This document shows positions 38,695-47,380 of a stretch of 64,000 nt of DNA, piece after piece (position 1 is the stretch's first letter; every line of letters begins with the position of its first letter). Both the position numbers and the translations under genes were made by a program. The notes beneath the pieces are model-generated. The model made no database searches. It saw only the letters and a program-made list of their open reading frames with translations, and had not been told where the DNA came from. This stretch comes from Actinocorallia sp. API 0066 (GTDB lineage Bacteria > Actinomycetota > Actinomycetes > Streptosporangiales > Streptosporangiaceae), in assembly GCF_020991275.1 (NCBI RefSeq), contig NZ_JAJLQY010000002.1:248001-312000 (forward strand), in the 5' to 3' direction.

Positions 38695-39369
38695 ATGGGG
38701 GAGACGAGGAGTGTGGAGCTGGCGGCGGACGCCGAGCTGGCTTACACGGGGATGTGGATGCGGGGGCTGGCGGGGCAGCGCATGTTCCGGGAGCTGGACC
38801 TCGCTGACGTGGACGACGCGGTGCTCGCCGAGATCGCGGGCATGACGTGGCTGCGGGTGCTCAAGGCGCGCGGCGAATTCACCGACGCGGGGGTGCGCGC
38901 GTTGGCGGGTCCGCGCGAGCTGTTCGACCTGTGGCTGGACTCCGACCTGATCGAGGGCGACTTCACCCCGCCGGACGCGCCGCTGCGGGTGCTCTCGCTG
39001 ACCGGCGCCGCGCTGGGCGACAGATCACTCAGGCTGACCGGCAGGTACCCCGACCTGAGGGTGGTCCGCTGGTCGGCGGGCAACGCGACCGGCGAGGGCC
39101 TCGGCTGGCTGCCGCTCGGCGTCCAGATGCTCTACCTGCGCCTGCCGCGCCTGGACCCGGCCGCCCTGGACGCGCTCGGCCAGCTCCCGCGCCTGGGCAC
39201 GCTGACGTTCTCGGGGCTGGCCCCCACCGTCGCGCTGACGCGGCGGCTGGCCGCGCTCGGCAGGGAGCTGTCCCGGGTGGACTTCCTCGGGGTGGAGCGG
39301 CCGGAGCCGGAGACCCTGCTCCCGCTCACCGAGGCGGGCGTCAAGGTCAACACGGCGCTGCCCGTCTGA
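38695..39369 (+). CDS. Hypothetical leucine-rich-repeat-like protein
   Basis: A 224-residue soluble protein with no signal peptide. It has irregular Leu-rich units (FRELDLADVDDAVLAEIAGM, LRVLKARG, LFDLWLDSD, LRVLSLTGAALGD, LRVVRWSAG, VQMLYLRLPRLD, LGTLTFSG) spaced 20-28 residues apart, as in a short LRR solenoid. No catalytic motif is visible. ATG 38695 follows GGTGAGGGG. It stands alone: a terminator precedes it and the next gene is convergent. A role in protein binding is the only guess that the fold allows. Confidence 0.65.
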   Translation: MGETRSVELAADAELAYTGMWMRGLAGQRMFRELDLADVDDAVLAEIAGMTWLRVLKARGEFTDAGVRALAGPRELFDLWLDSDLIEGDFTPPDAPLRVLSLTGAALGDRSLRLTGRYPDLRVVRWSAGNATGEGLGWLPLGVQMLYLRLPRLDPAALDALGQLPRLGTLTFSGLAPTVALTRRLAALGRELSRVDFLGVERPEPETLLPLTEAGVKVNTALPV

Positions 39370-39378
39370 CGGCTGACG

Positions 39379-40248
39379 TCAGCGGGCCAGCGCGAACCGG
39401 GAGGCGAGGACGCCGATCGGCACGGGCGCCCAGTAGGTGATCAGCCGGAAGACCAGCACCGCCTGGAGCGCGGGCAGGGTGCCGATCCCGAGGAGCACGA
39501 GGGTCCCGGTCAAGGCCGCCTCGGCGGTGCCGACGCCGCCCGGCACCGGTACCGCGGCGCCCGCCGCGCTGCCGACGAGGTAGGCGCCGATGAGCACGCC
39601 GAGCTGGTCGAAGGTGGTGCCGGTGCCGGGCACGGCGAGCACCGCGAGCCCGAACGCGACGGCCAGCACCAGCGCCACGCCGACCGACGACAGAAGCAGC
39701 CCGAGCAGGCTCGCGGGCCGTGCCGCGATGGCCCGGAGCGCGTCCCAGGACTCCCGCAGGGAGCGGCGCGCCCGCTCGGCCCGGCGCGCCCGGCGCAGCG
39801 CCACCACGATGATCACGACGAGCAGCGCGCCGGGGATCAGCACCGCCGCCGCCTTGCGGGCCGCCTCGTGCGCGGAGACGTCGGCGAACCTGTCGATGAG
39901 CCGTTGGAGCACCCTGACGTCGCCGGTCGCCGCGACCGTCGCGAGCAGCACCACCACCCTGCCGACGACGAGCCCGCCCGCGCAGGCCGTCGCGGCGGTG
40001 AGCGAGGCGGGCGCGGCCAGCCCGTTGACCGTGAGATAGCGGGCGTTCACCGCGATCCCGCCGACCCCGCCGGGGGTGATCCGGGCGACGGCCGCCGAGG
40101 TGAACTGGACGAGCGTCGTGCGCCCGAACGGCAGGTGGATACCGGCCGCCGAGCGCAGCGCGCACGCCTCGAGCACGTAGTGCACGACGGCGAGGACGCC
40201 GAGCAGCGGGATCAGGCTCCACCGTGTCTCCGCGACCGCTTCGATCAT
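39379..40248 (-). CDS. Flippase-like integral membrane protein (UPF0104/LPG synthase TM-like)
   Basis: A 289-residue membrane protein with about eight helices. The motif ITPGGVGGIAVNARYLTVNG (about residues 57-76), the acidic/basic helix region in the middle and PVPGGVGTAEAALTG near 240 are the repeated PGG.G..E signatures of the lysylphosphatidylglycerol-synthase TM region / AglD-like family. Such proteins are thought to move or modify lipids or polyprenyl-linked sugars. The ATG at 40248 is chosen; an in-frame extension to 40425 would run through a repeat element and is not membrane-like. No partner gene is next to it. Confidence 0.8.
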   Translation of the reverse strand: MIEAVAETRWSLIPLLGVLAVVHYVLEACALRSAAGIHLPFGRTTLVQFTSAAVARITPGGVGGIAVNARYLTVNGLAAPASLTAATACAGGLVVGRVVVLLATVAATGDVRVLQRLIDRFADVSAHEAARKAAAVLIPGALLVVIIVVALRRARRAERARRSLRESWDALRAIAARPASLLGLLLSSVGVALVLAVAFGLAVLAVPGTGTTFDQLGVLIGAYLVGSAAGAAVPVPGGVGTAEAALTGTLVLLGIGTLPALQAVLVFRLITYWAPVPIGVLASRFALAR

Positions 40249-40363
40249 CGCCCCCACCCCCGAAGTATCCCCGGCTTGCGGTGCCCGACGCGCACCGGGG
40301 CGTGCGGGAGGGAGAGAGAGGAACGGCCCGGGAGCGTTCCCGCCCCAGGGCCGAATCGAACAC

Positions 40364-40421
40364 GCCCGGAGGGCGGCCGCTCCCGACGAAGTCGGGGTCG
40401 TGAAGCGGCTGTCCTCCGGGC
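40364..40421. repeat. Nested palindromic repeat, copy 1
   Basis: Outer arms GCCCGGAGG (40364-40372) and CCTCCGGGC (40413-40421) flank a GGCCGC box and a central hairpin CCCGAC-GAA-GTCGGG. Copy 2 follows 11 bp later; copy 3 lies at 44265-44321 in reverse orientation. All lie in gaps at the 3' ends of genes, so termination or mRNA 3' stabilisation is likely. Confidence 0.7.
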
Positions 40422-40432
40422 CCATCGAACAC

Positions 40433-40492
40433 GGCCCGGAGGGCGGCCGCTCCCGACGAAGTCGGGGTCGCGAAGCGGCCGCTCTCCGGGCC
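40433..40492. repeat. Nested palindromic repeat, copy 2
   Basis: Outer arms GGCCCGGAG (40433-40441) and CTCCGGGCC (40484-40492), inner GCGGCCGC boxes on both sides, central hairpin CCCGAC-GAA-GTCGGG. It is 12 bp from the stop codon of the transporter gene at 40505 (minus strand) and would fold in its transcript. Confidence 0.75.
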
Positions 40493-40504
40493 AGATGAAA
40501 CGCG

Positions 40505-41791
40505 TCAGGCGAAGACGAAGTACCTCAGCCAGACGTAGGCCCAGGCCATGGCGGTGGTGAGCACCGTGACCAGGAGGCCGTACTTGGTGAACTGCCAGAA
40601 GCTGATCTTGTGCCCGGTGCGGGCGGCGATGCCGATCGCGACGACGTTGGCGCTCGCCGCGATGGCCGTGCCGTTGCCGCCGAAGTCGGCGCCGAGCGCG
40701 AACGCCCACCACAGCATCTCGCCGTCGCCCGGTGTCGCCGCGACCATCTGTTCGACGATCGGCGCGACGGTCGCCACGTACGGGATGTTGTCGAAGAACG
40801 CGCCGAACACCGCGGAGCCCCACAGCAGCACGGTGGCCGCGGCGAAGGTGTTGTCGGCGAACGTGTCGGCGATCCACTCGCCGATGACGGCGATCGTGCC
40901 GGTGTGCACGAGGCCGGCGACCATGGCGAACAGGCCGATGAAGAAGACGAGGGTGGGCCATTCGACCTCGGCCAGCACCTCGTTGACGTCGGTCTTGGTG
41001 ACGAGCAGCATCACCCCGGCGCCGACGAGCGCGACGATCGACGGTTCGACGTGGAACACCGAGTGCAGCGAGAACCCGACGATCACGCCGCTCAGCACGA
41101 TGAGGCTGCGCACGAGGAGCTTGCGGTCGGTGATCGCCTTCTTCTCGTTGAGCGCCATGACGGCGGCGACGTGCTCGGGGTGGTACTCGAAGGACTTGCG
41201 GAACATGAACTTCGTGAGCACCACGAACACCGCGAAGATGATGATGACGATCGGCGCCATGTGCACGAGGAAGTCGTTGAACGTCAGGCCCGCGCGGCTG
41301 CCGATGATGATGTTCGGCGGGTCGCCGATGAGGGTGGCGGCGCCGCCGATGTTGGAGGCGAGGATCTCCGCGATGAGGTAGGGCTGCGCCGGGATCTGGA
41401 GCCGGTCGCAGACCACGACGGTGACGGGCGCCACGAGCATGATGGTCGTGACGTTGTCGAGGAACGGGGAGGCGACGGCGGTCAGGCCCATGAGCATGAC
41501 CATCAGCTTGTAGGGCCTGCCCTCGGACTTCTTGGCGGCCCAGATGGCGAGGAACTCGAACAGCCCGGTCTGCTTGATGATCCCGACGATGACCATCATG
41601 CCGAACAGGAGGAAGATGACGTTCCAGTCGATGCCCTCGTGCTCGGAGAAGAAGATCTCCGCGCCCGGGATGATCCCGAGCACCACCATGAGGCCCGCCG
41701 CGACGAGGACGATCTTGACCTTGTTGATCTTCTCGCTGGCGATCAGCGCGAACGCCGCCGTGAAGATGGAGAGTGCGACGATTCCGCTCAC
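40505..41791 (-). CDS. ArsB/NhaD-family ion transporter
   Basis: A 428-residue permease of the ion transporter superfamily with about 11 membrane helices. Marks: DWNVIFLLFGMMVIVGIIKQTG near residue 55, ASPFLDNVTTIMLVAPVT near 107, NIGGAATLIGDPPNIIIGS near 147 and the repeat-related GAFFDNIPYVATVAP plus ALGADFGGNGTAIAASAN in the second half. These inverted-repeat signatures are shared by ArsB, NhaD and SLC13-type carriers; the true substrate (sodium, arsenite or a dicarboxylate) cannot be told from sequence. GTG start at 41791. No ars genes are near. A CBS protein gene lies upstream on the same strand and may act with it. Confidence 0.85.
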   Translation of the reverse strand: MSGIVALSIFTAAFALIASEKINKVKIVLVAAGLMVVLGIIPGAEIFFSEHEGIDWNVIFLLFGMMVIVGIIKQTGLFEFLAIWAAKKSEGRPYKLMVMLMGLTAVASPFLDNVTTIMLVAPVTVVVCDRLQIPAQPYLIAEILASNIGGAATLIGDPPNIIIGSRAGLTFNDFLVHMAPIVIIIFAVFVVLTKFMFRKSFEYHPEHVAAVMALNEKKAITDRKLLVRSLIVLSGVIVGFSLHSVFHVEPSIVALVGAGVMLLVTKTDVNEVLAEVEWPTLVFFIGLFAMVAGLVHTGTIAVIGEWIADTFADNTFAAATVLLWGSAVFGAFFDNIPYVATVAPIVEQMVAATPGDGEMLWWAFALGADFGGNGTAIAASANVVAIGIAARTGHKISFWQFTKYGLLVTVLTTAMAWAYVWLRYFVFA

Positions 41792-41914
41792 CGCGCGTAC
41801 CCCGGCGGTCCGGTCCGTTCAACAGTCCTGGCTTCCAGGCATGATGAATCGACAAAGTAGGACATCAGACTCCCCAAACGTGAGAAAAAAGCGGTGCTCA
41901 CCCGGCACGGGAAG

Positions 41915-41935
41915 GGCGGCGGGGGCCGCCGCCCT
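41915..41935 (-). terminator. Hairpin after the CBS gene
   Basis: GGGCGGCGG (41915-41923) pairs with CCGCCGCCC (41927-41935) around GGG, immediately past the CBS stop on the minus strand. A run of T (minus strand, 41886-41891) follows about 20 nt later. Confidence 0.65.
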
Positions 41936-41939
41936 CGTC

Positions 41940-42437
41940 CTATTCGCCGGTGTCGCCGGGCCCGAGGACAGCGAGGCTGGTGAGCAGCCGGTCCAGAGTG
42001 ATCGCCCCCATGAGCACGCCGCGGTCGTCCACGACCGCCGCGAGCGGGCTGCGGTTGCGCGCCATCACCGCGGCGACCTCCAGGAGGTTGGTGTCCGGTG
42101 GGACGGTGCACGGCTTTGCCGGGGTATCGGGAAGGCAGTCCCCGACGGAGCGTTCGCCGAGTTCCTGCCAGAAGATGTCGGCATGCGCCTCGTCGACGGT
42201 TCGCGCGAGCGTCGGCGTCTCCCGGTAGGCTCCCGGGATGGCGAGCCGCAGCACCTGGGTTCCGGGCAGCACCGCCCAGGGCCTGCCGCGATCGTCCACC
42301 ACGATCAGCCCTGGCAACTGCCGCACCGCCATGAGCTGTACGGCCCGCATGACGGAGTCGTGCACCGTCACCGTGGGCAGGTTCGCGGTGATGTCACGCG
42401 CTCGCATTGCACCATCCCGTGTGATCGCTTTGGTCAT
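41940..42437 (-). CDS. CBS-domain protein
   Basis: A 165-residue protein made of two CBS motifs: first [35 protein letters not shown] unit at ~15-55 and second [40 protein letters not shown] at ~110-150. CBS pairs bind adenine nucleotides and gate transporters or enzymes. The ATG at 42437 with GAAGAGG upstream is chosen over a longer form. It is upstream of the ArsB/NhaD-type transporter on the same strand, separated by a terminator-like hairpin and ~150 bp, so regulation of that carrier is possible but not proven. Confidence 0.85.
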   Translation of the reverse strand: MTKAITRDGAMRARDITANLPTVTVHDSVMRAVQLMAVRQLPGLIVVDDRGRPWAVLPGTQVLRLAIPGAYRETPTLARTVDEAHADIFWQELGERSVGDCLPDTPAKPCTVPPDTNLLEVAAVMARNRSPLAAVVDDRGVLMGAITLDRLLTSLAVLGPGDTGE

Positions 42438-42510
42438 GCCGACCTCTTCCCCCGTTAAGTGTGGGGCGAAAAGGACAAAGTTGCTATTGGGGCTGGGCCT
42501 CATTCGGGGT

Positions 42511-42526
42511 TGGGGGCTAGCCCCCA
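42511..42526. promoter_or_regulatory. 16-bp perfect palindrome TGGGGGCTAGCCCCCA
   Basis: A perfect palindrome in the gap between divergent CBS and NarX-like genes, 65 bp before the kinase start. It could be a regulator site for the two-component operon. No spacer is present, so a hairpin is less likely. Confidence 0.4.
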
Positions 42527-42590
42527 TACTGGCTCAGGATGGGGGGCGAGCCCGATTGACCGCGCCGGGGAGCTTGAGGACGCTGGTGCG

Positions 42591-43601
42591 ATGACGACGA
42601 GAACGGGGGGCCGCCGGGACAAGGGTCCTGGCCAGTCGCTGTTCTGGCGGCTGTTCCTGACCAACGGCCTGGTGTTCATCGCCGGGACGCTGATCCTCGC
42701 GGTGTCCCCCGCCACGGTATCGGCACCGGTCCTGTGGAGGGAAGTACCCGTCCTGCTGGTGGGTCTCGCCCTGATCCTCACCCTCAACGGGTTCCTCCTG
42801 CGCCGCAGCCTCGCCCCGCTGGACAACCTCGAACACGTGATGGCGCGGGTGGACCTGCTGCGCGGCGGCGACCGGCTGCCCGAGCAGGGCAACGGCGACC
42901 TCGCCCACCTGATCGACACGTTCAACCGGATGCTGGACCGGCTGGAGACCGAGCGGACCGGCAGTGCCGGCCGGGCCCTGGCCGCGCAGGAGGCCGAGCG
43001 GATGCGGATCGCCCGTGAGCTGCACGACGAGATCGGGCAGAGCCTGACCGTCGTGCTGCTCGGGCTGAAGCACGTGGTGGACCGGGCGCCTGAGGAGCTC
43101 GTCCCGGAGTTGCACACGGTCAAGGAGAACGTGCGGTCCAGCCTGGAGGAGGTCAGGCAGATCGCGCACCGGCTGCGGCCCGGCGTCCTGGAGGACCTGG
43201 GGCTGCGCTCCGCCCTCAAGTCGCTGATCAGCGACTTCTCGCGGACGAGCGGCCTGCCGGTGAGCCGCCTCGTCGATCCCGACCTGCCCGAGGACCTCGG
43301 CCGCGACGTCGAGCTGGTCCTCTACCGGGTCGCCCAGGAGAGCCTCACCAACGTGATGCGGCACGCGGGCGCGTCCCGGGTCGAGATGAGCCTGACCCGG
43401 CGCGGCGGCGACCTTGTGCTGTCCATCGCCGACGACGGCAAGGGCGGTGAGCACGTGGAGGGCGCCGGGATCCGTGGTATGCGCGAGCGGGCCGGGCTGA
43501 TCCGGGCCAGGCTCACCGTGCAGCCACGGCCCGGCGGAGGCACCCGGGTGACCCTGACCGTGCCAGGACAGGCCGTCGAGGCCCTGAGCGAGCGGAAGTG
43601 A
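42591..43601 (+). CDS. NarX-like sensor histidine kinase
   Basis: A 336-residue kinase with two membrane helices (about 19-42 and 50-67) enclosing almost no periplasmic loop, a HAMP linker (~68-120), a HisKA_3 dimerisation helix with phospho-acceptor His145 in ARELHDEIGQSL, and a HATPase with RVAQESLTNVMRHA and DDGKGG. The missing sensor loop suggests membrane or cytoplasmic sensing. ATG 42591 has GAGGA upstream. Its stop overlaps the start of the response regulator (GTGA), so they form a two-component pair. Signal unknown. Confidence 0.92.
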   Translation: MTTRTGGRRDKGPGQSLFWRLFLTNGLVFIAGTLILAVSPATVSAPVLWREVPVLLVGLALILTLNGFLLRRSLAPLDNLEHVMARVDLLRGGDRLPEQGNGDLAHLIDTFNRMLDRLETERTGSAGRALAAQEAERMRIARELHDEIGQSLTVVLLGLKHVVDRAPEELVPELHTVKENVRSSLEEVRQIAHRLRPGVLEDLGLRSALKSLISDFSRTSGLPVSRLVDPDLPEDLGRDVELVLYRVAQESLTNVMRHAGASRVEMSLTRRGGDLVLSIADDGKGGEHVEGAGIRGMRERAGLIRARLTVQPRPGGGTRVTLTVPGQAVEALSERK

Positions 43602-44251
43602 CCGTGGACGTGACCCGGATCCTGCTGGCCGACGACCACGCCCTCGTCCGCCAGGGGCTGCGCATGATCCTGGACTCCGAGCCCGACCTGTCGGTCGTGG
43701 CCGAGGCGGCGGACGGCGCGGAGGCGGTCGAGGCGGCCGTCGCGGGCGTCGACCTCGCGGTGTTGGACATCGCGATGCCCAGGATGACCGGCCTCCAGGC
43801 GGCGCGGGAGATCTCCCGGCGCGCGCCCGAGGTGCGCATCCTCATGCTGTCGATGTACGACAACGAGCAGTACTTCTTCGAGGCGCTGAAGTCCGGCGCC
43901 AGCGGCTACGTGCTGAAGTCGGCGGCCGACCAGGACCTCATCGAGGCGTGCCGGGCGGCGATGCGCGGCGAGCCGTTCCTGTACCCCGGCGCGATGACGG
44001 CACTCATCCGCGACTACCTCCAGCGGGAGAAGCAGGGCGAGCGGCTTCCGGACAGCATCCTCACCCCCCGCGAGGAGGAGGTCGTGAAGCTGATCGCCGA
44101 GGGCAACTCGACCAAGGAGGTCGCCGAGATCCTCTTCATCAGCGTGAAGACGGTGGACCGGCACCGCTCGAACATCCTGCAGAAGCTCGGCATGCGCGAC
44201 CGCCTCGAACTGACCCGCTACGCGATCCGCTCCGGCCTGGTAGAGCCCTGA
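43598..44251 (+). CDS. NarL/FixJ-family response regulator
   Basis: A 217-residue regulator: receiver (1-125) with Asp57 in AVLDIAMPRM and the lysine in YVLKSA, then a LuxR-type HTH (~150-215) with LTPREEEVVKLIAEGNSTKEVAEILFISVKTVDRHR. Between them is a linker with FLYPGAMTALIRDYL. It is coupled by a 4-nt overlap to the NarX-like kinase, which should phosphorylate it. GTG start at 43598. A 17-bp stem with the repeat core ends the transcript 13 bp after the stop. Targets are not evident in the window. Confidence 0.94.
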   Translation: MTVDVTRILLADDHALVRQGLRMILDSEPDLSVVAEAADGAEAVEAAVAGVDLAVLDIAMPRMTGLQAAREISRRAPEVRILMLSMYDNEQYFFEALKSGASGYVLKSAADQDLIEACRAAMRGEPFLYPGAMTALIRDYLQREKQGERLPDSILTPREEEVVKLIAEGNSTKEVAEILFISVKTVDRHRSNILQKLGMRDRLELTRYAIRSGLVEP

Positions 44252-44264
44252 CTGTGTTCAATCG

Positions 44265-44321
44265 GCCCGGGGGCGGCCGCTTTTGCGGCCCCGACTTCGT
44301 CGGGAGCGGCCGCCCCCGGGC
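44265..44321. repeat. Nested palindromic repeat, copy 3 (terminator between convergent genes)
   Basis: GCCCGGGGGCGGCCGCT (44265-44281) pairs over 17 bp with its exact complement at 44305-44321, enclosing the same central hairpin (CCCGAC-TTC-GTCGGG, 44290-44304) as the two copies near 40400 but in reverse. It lies between convergent genes, 4 bp from the next stop, so it should terminate both. Confidence 0.8.
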
Positions 44322-44325
44322 GGGC

Positions 44326-45231
44326 TCAGGCGGTGCCGACGAACCAGTCGGTGTCGGCGCCCAGCCAGGTGCCGGGCAGGTCGCGCACGGTCCAGCGGCG
44401 GCCGTCGAAGACCGCGACCCGGCCCGCGCCCGCGCACTGGAGCCCGGCGTGCCCCACGGACAGCGCGTTGATCCGGAGCGGCGCGGCGCGGTGCGCCCAG
44501 CGGCGTCCGTTCCAGTGCAGCAGCTCGTCGCCCGAGGCGGCCCACGCGCCGCCGCGCCACAGCGCGAGGCTGGTGACGGGCCCGGTGCGGGTGCGCCACT
44601 GCCGCCACGCGGAGCCGTCGAGGTGGAGGATGACGCCCTCCTTGTCGTGCGCGCCCGCGACCAGCAGGCCCCCGGAGGTGGCGGCGACGGCGCGCGGCCG
44701 GACGGGCCTGCCCGGCACCGGGACGGGCTTCCACACCGCCCCGTCGTGCCTCAGGACGACGCTTCCGGGGAACCCGTGCCCGACCGCCCAGGGCCCGCTC
44801 ACGCCCGTCAGGACGTAGGGGAAGCCGAGTTCGGGGGCGCCGTCGTCGTGCCACGCGACGACCGAGGCGTCCCGTGGGGCGACCGGGATTTCGGACAGGG
44901 CCGAGCGGCGCAGCAGCAGCGGGATCTCGGCGAGGCGCAGCCGGTCGAACGCGCCGCCCACCGCGACGTCGCCGCGCACGGCGGTCAGCACGGCGCCGTG
45001 CAGTGCCGGGTCGCGTTCCGGCAGTGCCTCGGGCGCCCAGGTCGTCCCGTTCCACGCGAGGACGAGCGGGCCGCCACTGGTCGCGCCGACCGCGAAGGGC
45101 TCGCTGACGGCGTGCAGGATGAAGTCGCCACCGGGGTCGGGCACCGGCGTGCGCCGGAAGCCGCTCTCCCCACGTCGTGCGGTCGCGCCGCGCACGGTGC
45201 GCGCCGCCGTGACCGGTCCCCCGACGTTCAT
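44326..45231 (-). CDS. Hypothetical beta-propeller-like protein
   Basis: A 301-residue protein with no signal peptide or membrane helix. It has 6-7 repeats of about 40 residues with a W-[DN]-G-x-x-W or L-H-x-DGSAWRQW type core (LAWNGTTWAPEALP, LRHDGAVWKPVPVP, LHLDGSAWRQWRTR, LHWNGRRWAHRAAP, AVFDGRRWTVRDLP), as in small propellers. No catalytic residues are visible. ATG start at 45231. It stands alone between convergent and divergent neighbours. I do not recognise a family function. Confidence 0.65.
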   Translation of the reverse strand: MNVGGPVTAARTVRGATARRGESGFRRTPVPDPGGDFILHAVSEPFAVGATSGGPLVLAWNGTTWAPEALPERDPALHGAVLTAVRGDVAVGGAFDRLRLAEIPLLLRRSALSEIPVAPRDASVVAWHDDGAPELGFPYVLTGVSGPWAVGHGFPGSVVLRHDGAVWKPVPVPGRPVRPRAVAATSGGLLVAGAHDKEGVILHLDGSAWRQWRTRTGPVTSLALWRGGAWAASGDELLHWNGRRWAHRAAPLRINALSVGHAGLQCAGAGRVAVFDGRRWTVRDLPGTWLGADTDWFVGTA

Positions 45232-45391
45232 GGCGCGAGACTATAGGCGGACGTGTCGGTCATGTGGCCTCACCGCCCCGGTAACTCTGGCCCGCTTTCC
45301 TGTTTACCCGCTGGAAGCCGGGCTGACTCCGGAAAGGGCGGTTCGTGTCTCACGACACGGTGTCGGGCGCCGTCGCGCGGGGCGCGGGAGG

Positions 45392-45922
45392 CTACGCCTG
45401 GAGCGCGAACGAGGACCAGACGGCCTTGCCGCCGGTCGAGAGCGGCGCCCAGCCCCACGCCTCGGACATGCCGGCGACGACCTGCAGGCCCCGGCCGCTC
45501 TCGGCGAAGTCGTCGGGCTCCACGAGCACGGGCGGCTCGGGGTTGGGGTCGGTGACGATGGCCAGCACCCGGCGCTCCTGGGCCATGAGGATCAGCTGGA
45601 TCGGCGCACGTGCCACGCGGTGCCGTCCGGGCAGGCCGTAGCGCACGGCGTTGGTGACGAGTTCGGACACGACCACGGCGGCGTCGCAGAAGACGGAGGA
45701 GAGGTTCCAGCCCTTGAGGGTCTCGCGGGTGAACTCGCGGGCCGCGCCGGGGGAGCCGGGATCACTGTTGAGCGGGCGTCTGACGAGCCGGTCGGTTCCG
45801 GAGGCCGGGGGAGTGGGCCAGTGGGCGGCTTCGAGAGTCGGCAGCATCGCAGGCCACCGGCCTTCTTCGGCGCAGAAGAGCCGACGGCTGTGGATCATGC
45901 GAGGAGCCCGCTGAAGGGTCAT
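45392..45922 (-). CDS. RsbW-like ATP-binding regulator
   Basis: A 176-residue HATPase_c_2 protein, the anti-sigma-factor kinase type that is abundant in actinomycetes. N-box SELVTNAVRYG near residue 85 and the G1 box ESGRGLQVVAGMSEAWG near 140 are clear. The start is ATG 45922 (MTLQRAPRM) with AGGA upstream; the longer frame into 46195 has no support. It is divergent from DUF397 and XRE-DUF5753 genes, the common actinomycete set in which the three proteins act together in development or secondary metabolism control. A true partner sigma factor is not in the window. Confidence 0.88.
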   Translation of the reverse strand: MTLQRAPRMIHSRRLFCAEEGRWPAMLPTLEAAHWPTPPASGTDRLVRRPLNSDPGSPGAAREFTRETLKGWNLSSVFCDAAVVVSELVTNAVRYGLPGRHRVARAPIQLILMAQERRVLAIVTDPNPEPPVLVEPDDFAESGRGLQVVAGMSEAWGWAPLSTGGKAVWSSFALQA

Positions 45923-46061
45923 GGAATGTCCTGTCGCGACCGGATGATGCGCTGCGTGGGTGTCCGCTATCTTTCCCTTCGACGCGTGCAGGTGCAAGGG
46001 CTTCTGCACGTGCATCTGCCCTTGCGGCACAGAAAGATCATTGTTGGAACGGAGCAATGTC

Positions 46062-46298
46062 ATGGGGGAACACGCACCGAAGCCGGCTCCGCACGGTTCG
46101 GCGTCAGGGGGCTGGCTGAAGAGCCGGCGCAGCAACCCCAGCGGGAACTGCGTCGAGCTGAGCGAGCTGCCGAGCGGAGAGATCGCGATGCGCAACTCCC
46201 GGCATCCGGAGGGGCCCGTGCTCGTCTACACCCGCGCCGAGATCGAGGCGTTCATCGGGGGCGCGAAGGACGGTGACTTCGACCATCTCGTCGCCTGA
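46062..46298 (+). CDS. DUF397 protein
   Basis: A 78-residue DUF397 member: WLKSRRSNPSGNCVELSELPSGEIAMRNSRHPEGPVLVYTRAEIEAFIGGAKDGDFDHL is a close match to the family pattern (W.KSS.S...G.CVEVA..........VRDSK.P.GP.L....... W..F). Several members act with the neighbouring XRE-DUF5753 regulator, probably as a toxin-like or anti-regulator partner. ATG 46062 has GGAGC at 46051-46055; the longer Cys-rich frame from 45960 is not typical of the family. Confidence 0.88.
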   Translation: MGEHAPKPAPHGSASGGWLKSRRSNPSGNCVELSELPSGEIAMRNSRHPEGPVLVYTRAEIEAFIGGAKDGDFDHLVA

Positions 46299-46483
46299 GC
46301 GCGCCCCGCCGCGACCACGGCGCGCGCTGCGGCCCGACCGCTACGGGGCTGTTCGGGGACCGAAAAACGAAGCGGTGGTACGCGCCGACCCTCCGTGGGA
46401 TACTCGCGTGTTCCGGCGTACGGGCATCGGGAGCCCTGCGCACCCGCCTCGGACACCCGCACCCGATCTTTGGGGAGCCCCGA

Positions 46484-47380
46484 ATGGTCCCACCCGCACC
46501 ACCGACCGCGTTGCGCATCTCGGCCAAGGCGGGCGGTGGTCCGACCGTTCTGCGCATCCTCCTCGGCGCGCAGCTACGCCGGCTCCGTGAGGCGAAGGGC
46601 ATCTCCCGGGAGGACGCCGGCTACGCCATCCGCGCGTCCGACTCCAAGATCAGCAGGTTGGAGCTGGGCCGCGTCTCGTTCCGCGAGCGCGACGTCGAGG
46701 ACCTCCTCACCCTGTACGGGGTCCAGGACACCGCCGAGCGCGCCAAGGCGCTCGGCCTCGCCCGGCGCGCCAGCCGCAACGGCTGGTGGCACCAGTACAA
46801 CGACGTGCTGCCCAAGTGGTTCGAGAACTACATCGGCCTGGAGGAGGCGGCGAGCCGCATCCGCTCCTACGAGGTGCAGTTCGTGCCCGGCCTCCTGCAG
46901 ACCGAGGAGTACGCCCGCGCCGTCACCCTGCTCGGCCACTTCGACGCCCCGCGCCAGGAGATCGAGCGGCGCGTCGAGATGCGGATGAAGCGCCAGGAAC
47001 TCCTCGACGGCGACGGCGCGCCGCACGTGTGGACCGTTGTGGACGAGGCGGTGATGCGCCGTCCGCTCGGCGGCCGCGAGGTGATGCGCGCCCAGCTCAC
47101 CCGGCTCATCGAGCTCGCCGAACGGCCCAACGTGACGGTGCAGGTCGTGCCGTTCGCGCGCGGCGGCCACGCGGCGGCGGGCGGCCCGTTCAGCATCCTG
47201 CGCTTCGCCGAGCCGGACCTGCCCGACGTCGTCTACCTGGAGCAGCTCACCAGCGCGCTGTACCTGGACAAGCGCGACGACGTCGAGCGCTATCTCGCGG
47301 TGATGGACCAGCTGTGCGTGGAGGCCGAGCCGGTGTCGGCGACGCCGGCGGTACTGACCGCGATCCTCGCCGAGTTGTGA
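46484..47380 (+). CDS. XRE-family regulator with DUF5753 domain
   Basis: A 298-residue protein. N-terminal HTH (residues ~24-80: LGAQLRRLREAKGISREDAGYAIRASDSKISRLELG) and a C-terminal DUF5753 domain (from ~100: WFENYIGLEEAASRIRSYEVQFVPGLLQTEEYARAV ... VWTVVDEAVMRRPLGG ... VQVVPFARGGHAA). These are actinomycete regulators of development and antibiotic production, encoded with DUF397 proteins. ATG 46484 has GGGGAG at 46472-46477. It is the gene just before the NDK-AfsA operon and could regulate it, which is inference from position. Confidence 0.92.
   Translation: MVPPAPPTALRISAKAGGGPTVLRILLGAQLRRLREAKGISREDAGYAIRASDSKISRLELGRVSFRERDVEDLLTLYGVQDTAERAKALGLARRASRNGWWHQYNDVLPKWFENYIGLEEAASRIRSYEVQFVPGLLQTEEYARAVTLLGHFDAPRQEIERRVEMRMKRQELLDGDGAPHVWTVVDEAVMRRPLGGREVMRAQLTRLIELAERPNVTVQVVPFARGGHAAAGGPFSILRFAEPDLPDVVYLEQLTSALYLDKRDDVERYLAVMDQLCVEAEPVSATPAVLTAILAEL

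Noticed and set aside
45960-46061. Cys-rich N-terminal extension of DUF397 (CRCKGFCTCICPC)
   Set aside because: The family starts near the later ATG, which has a Shine-Dalgarno. The Cys-run may be a chance reading.
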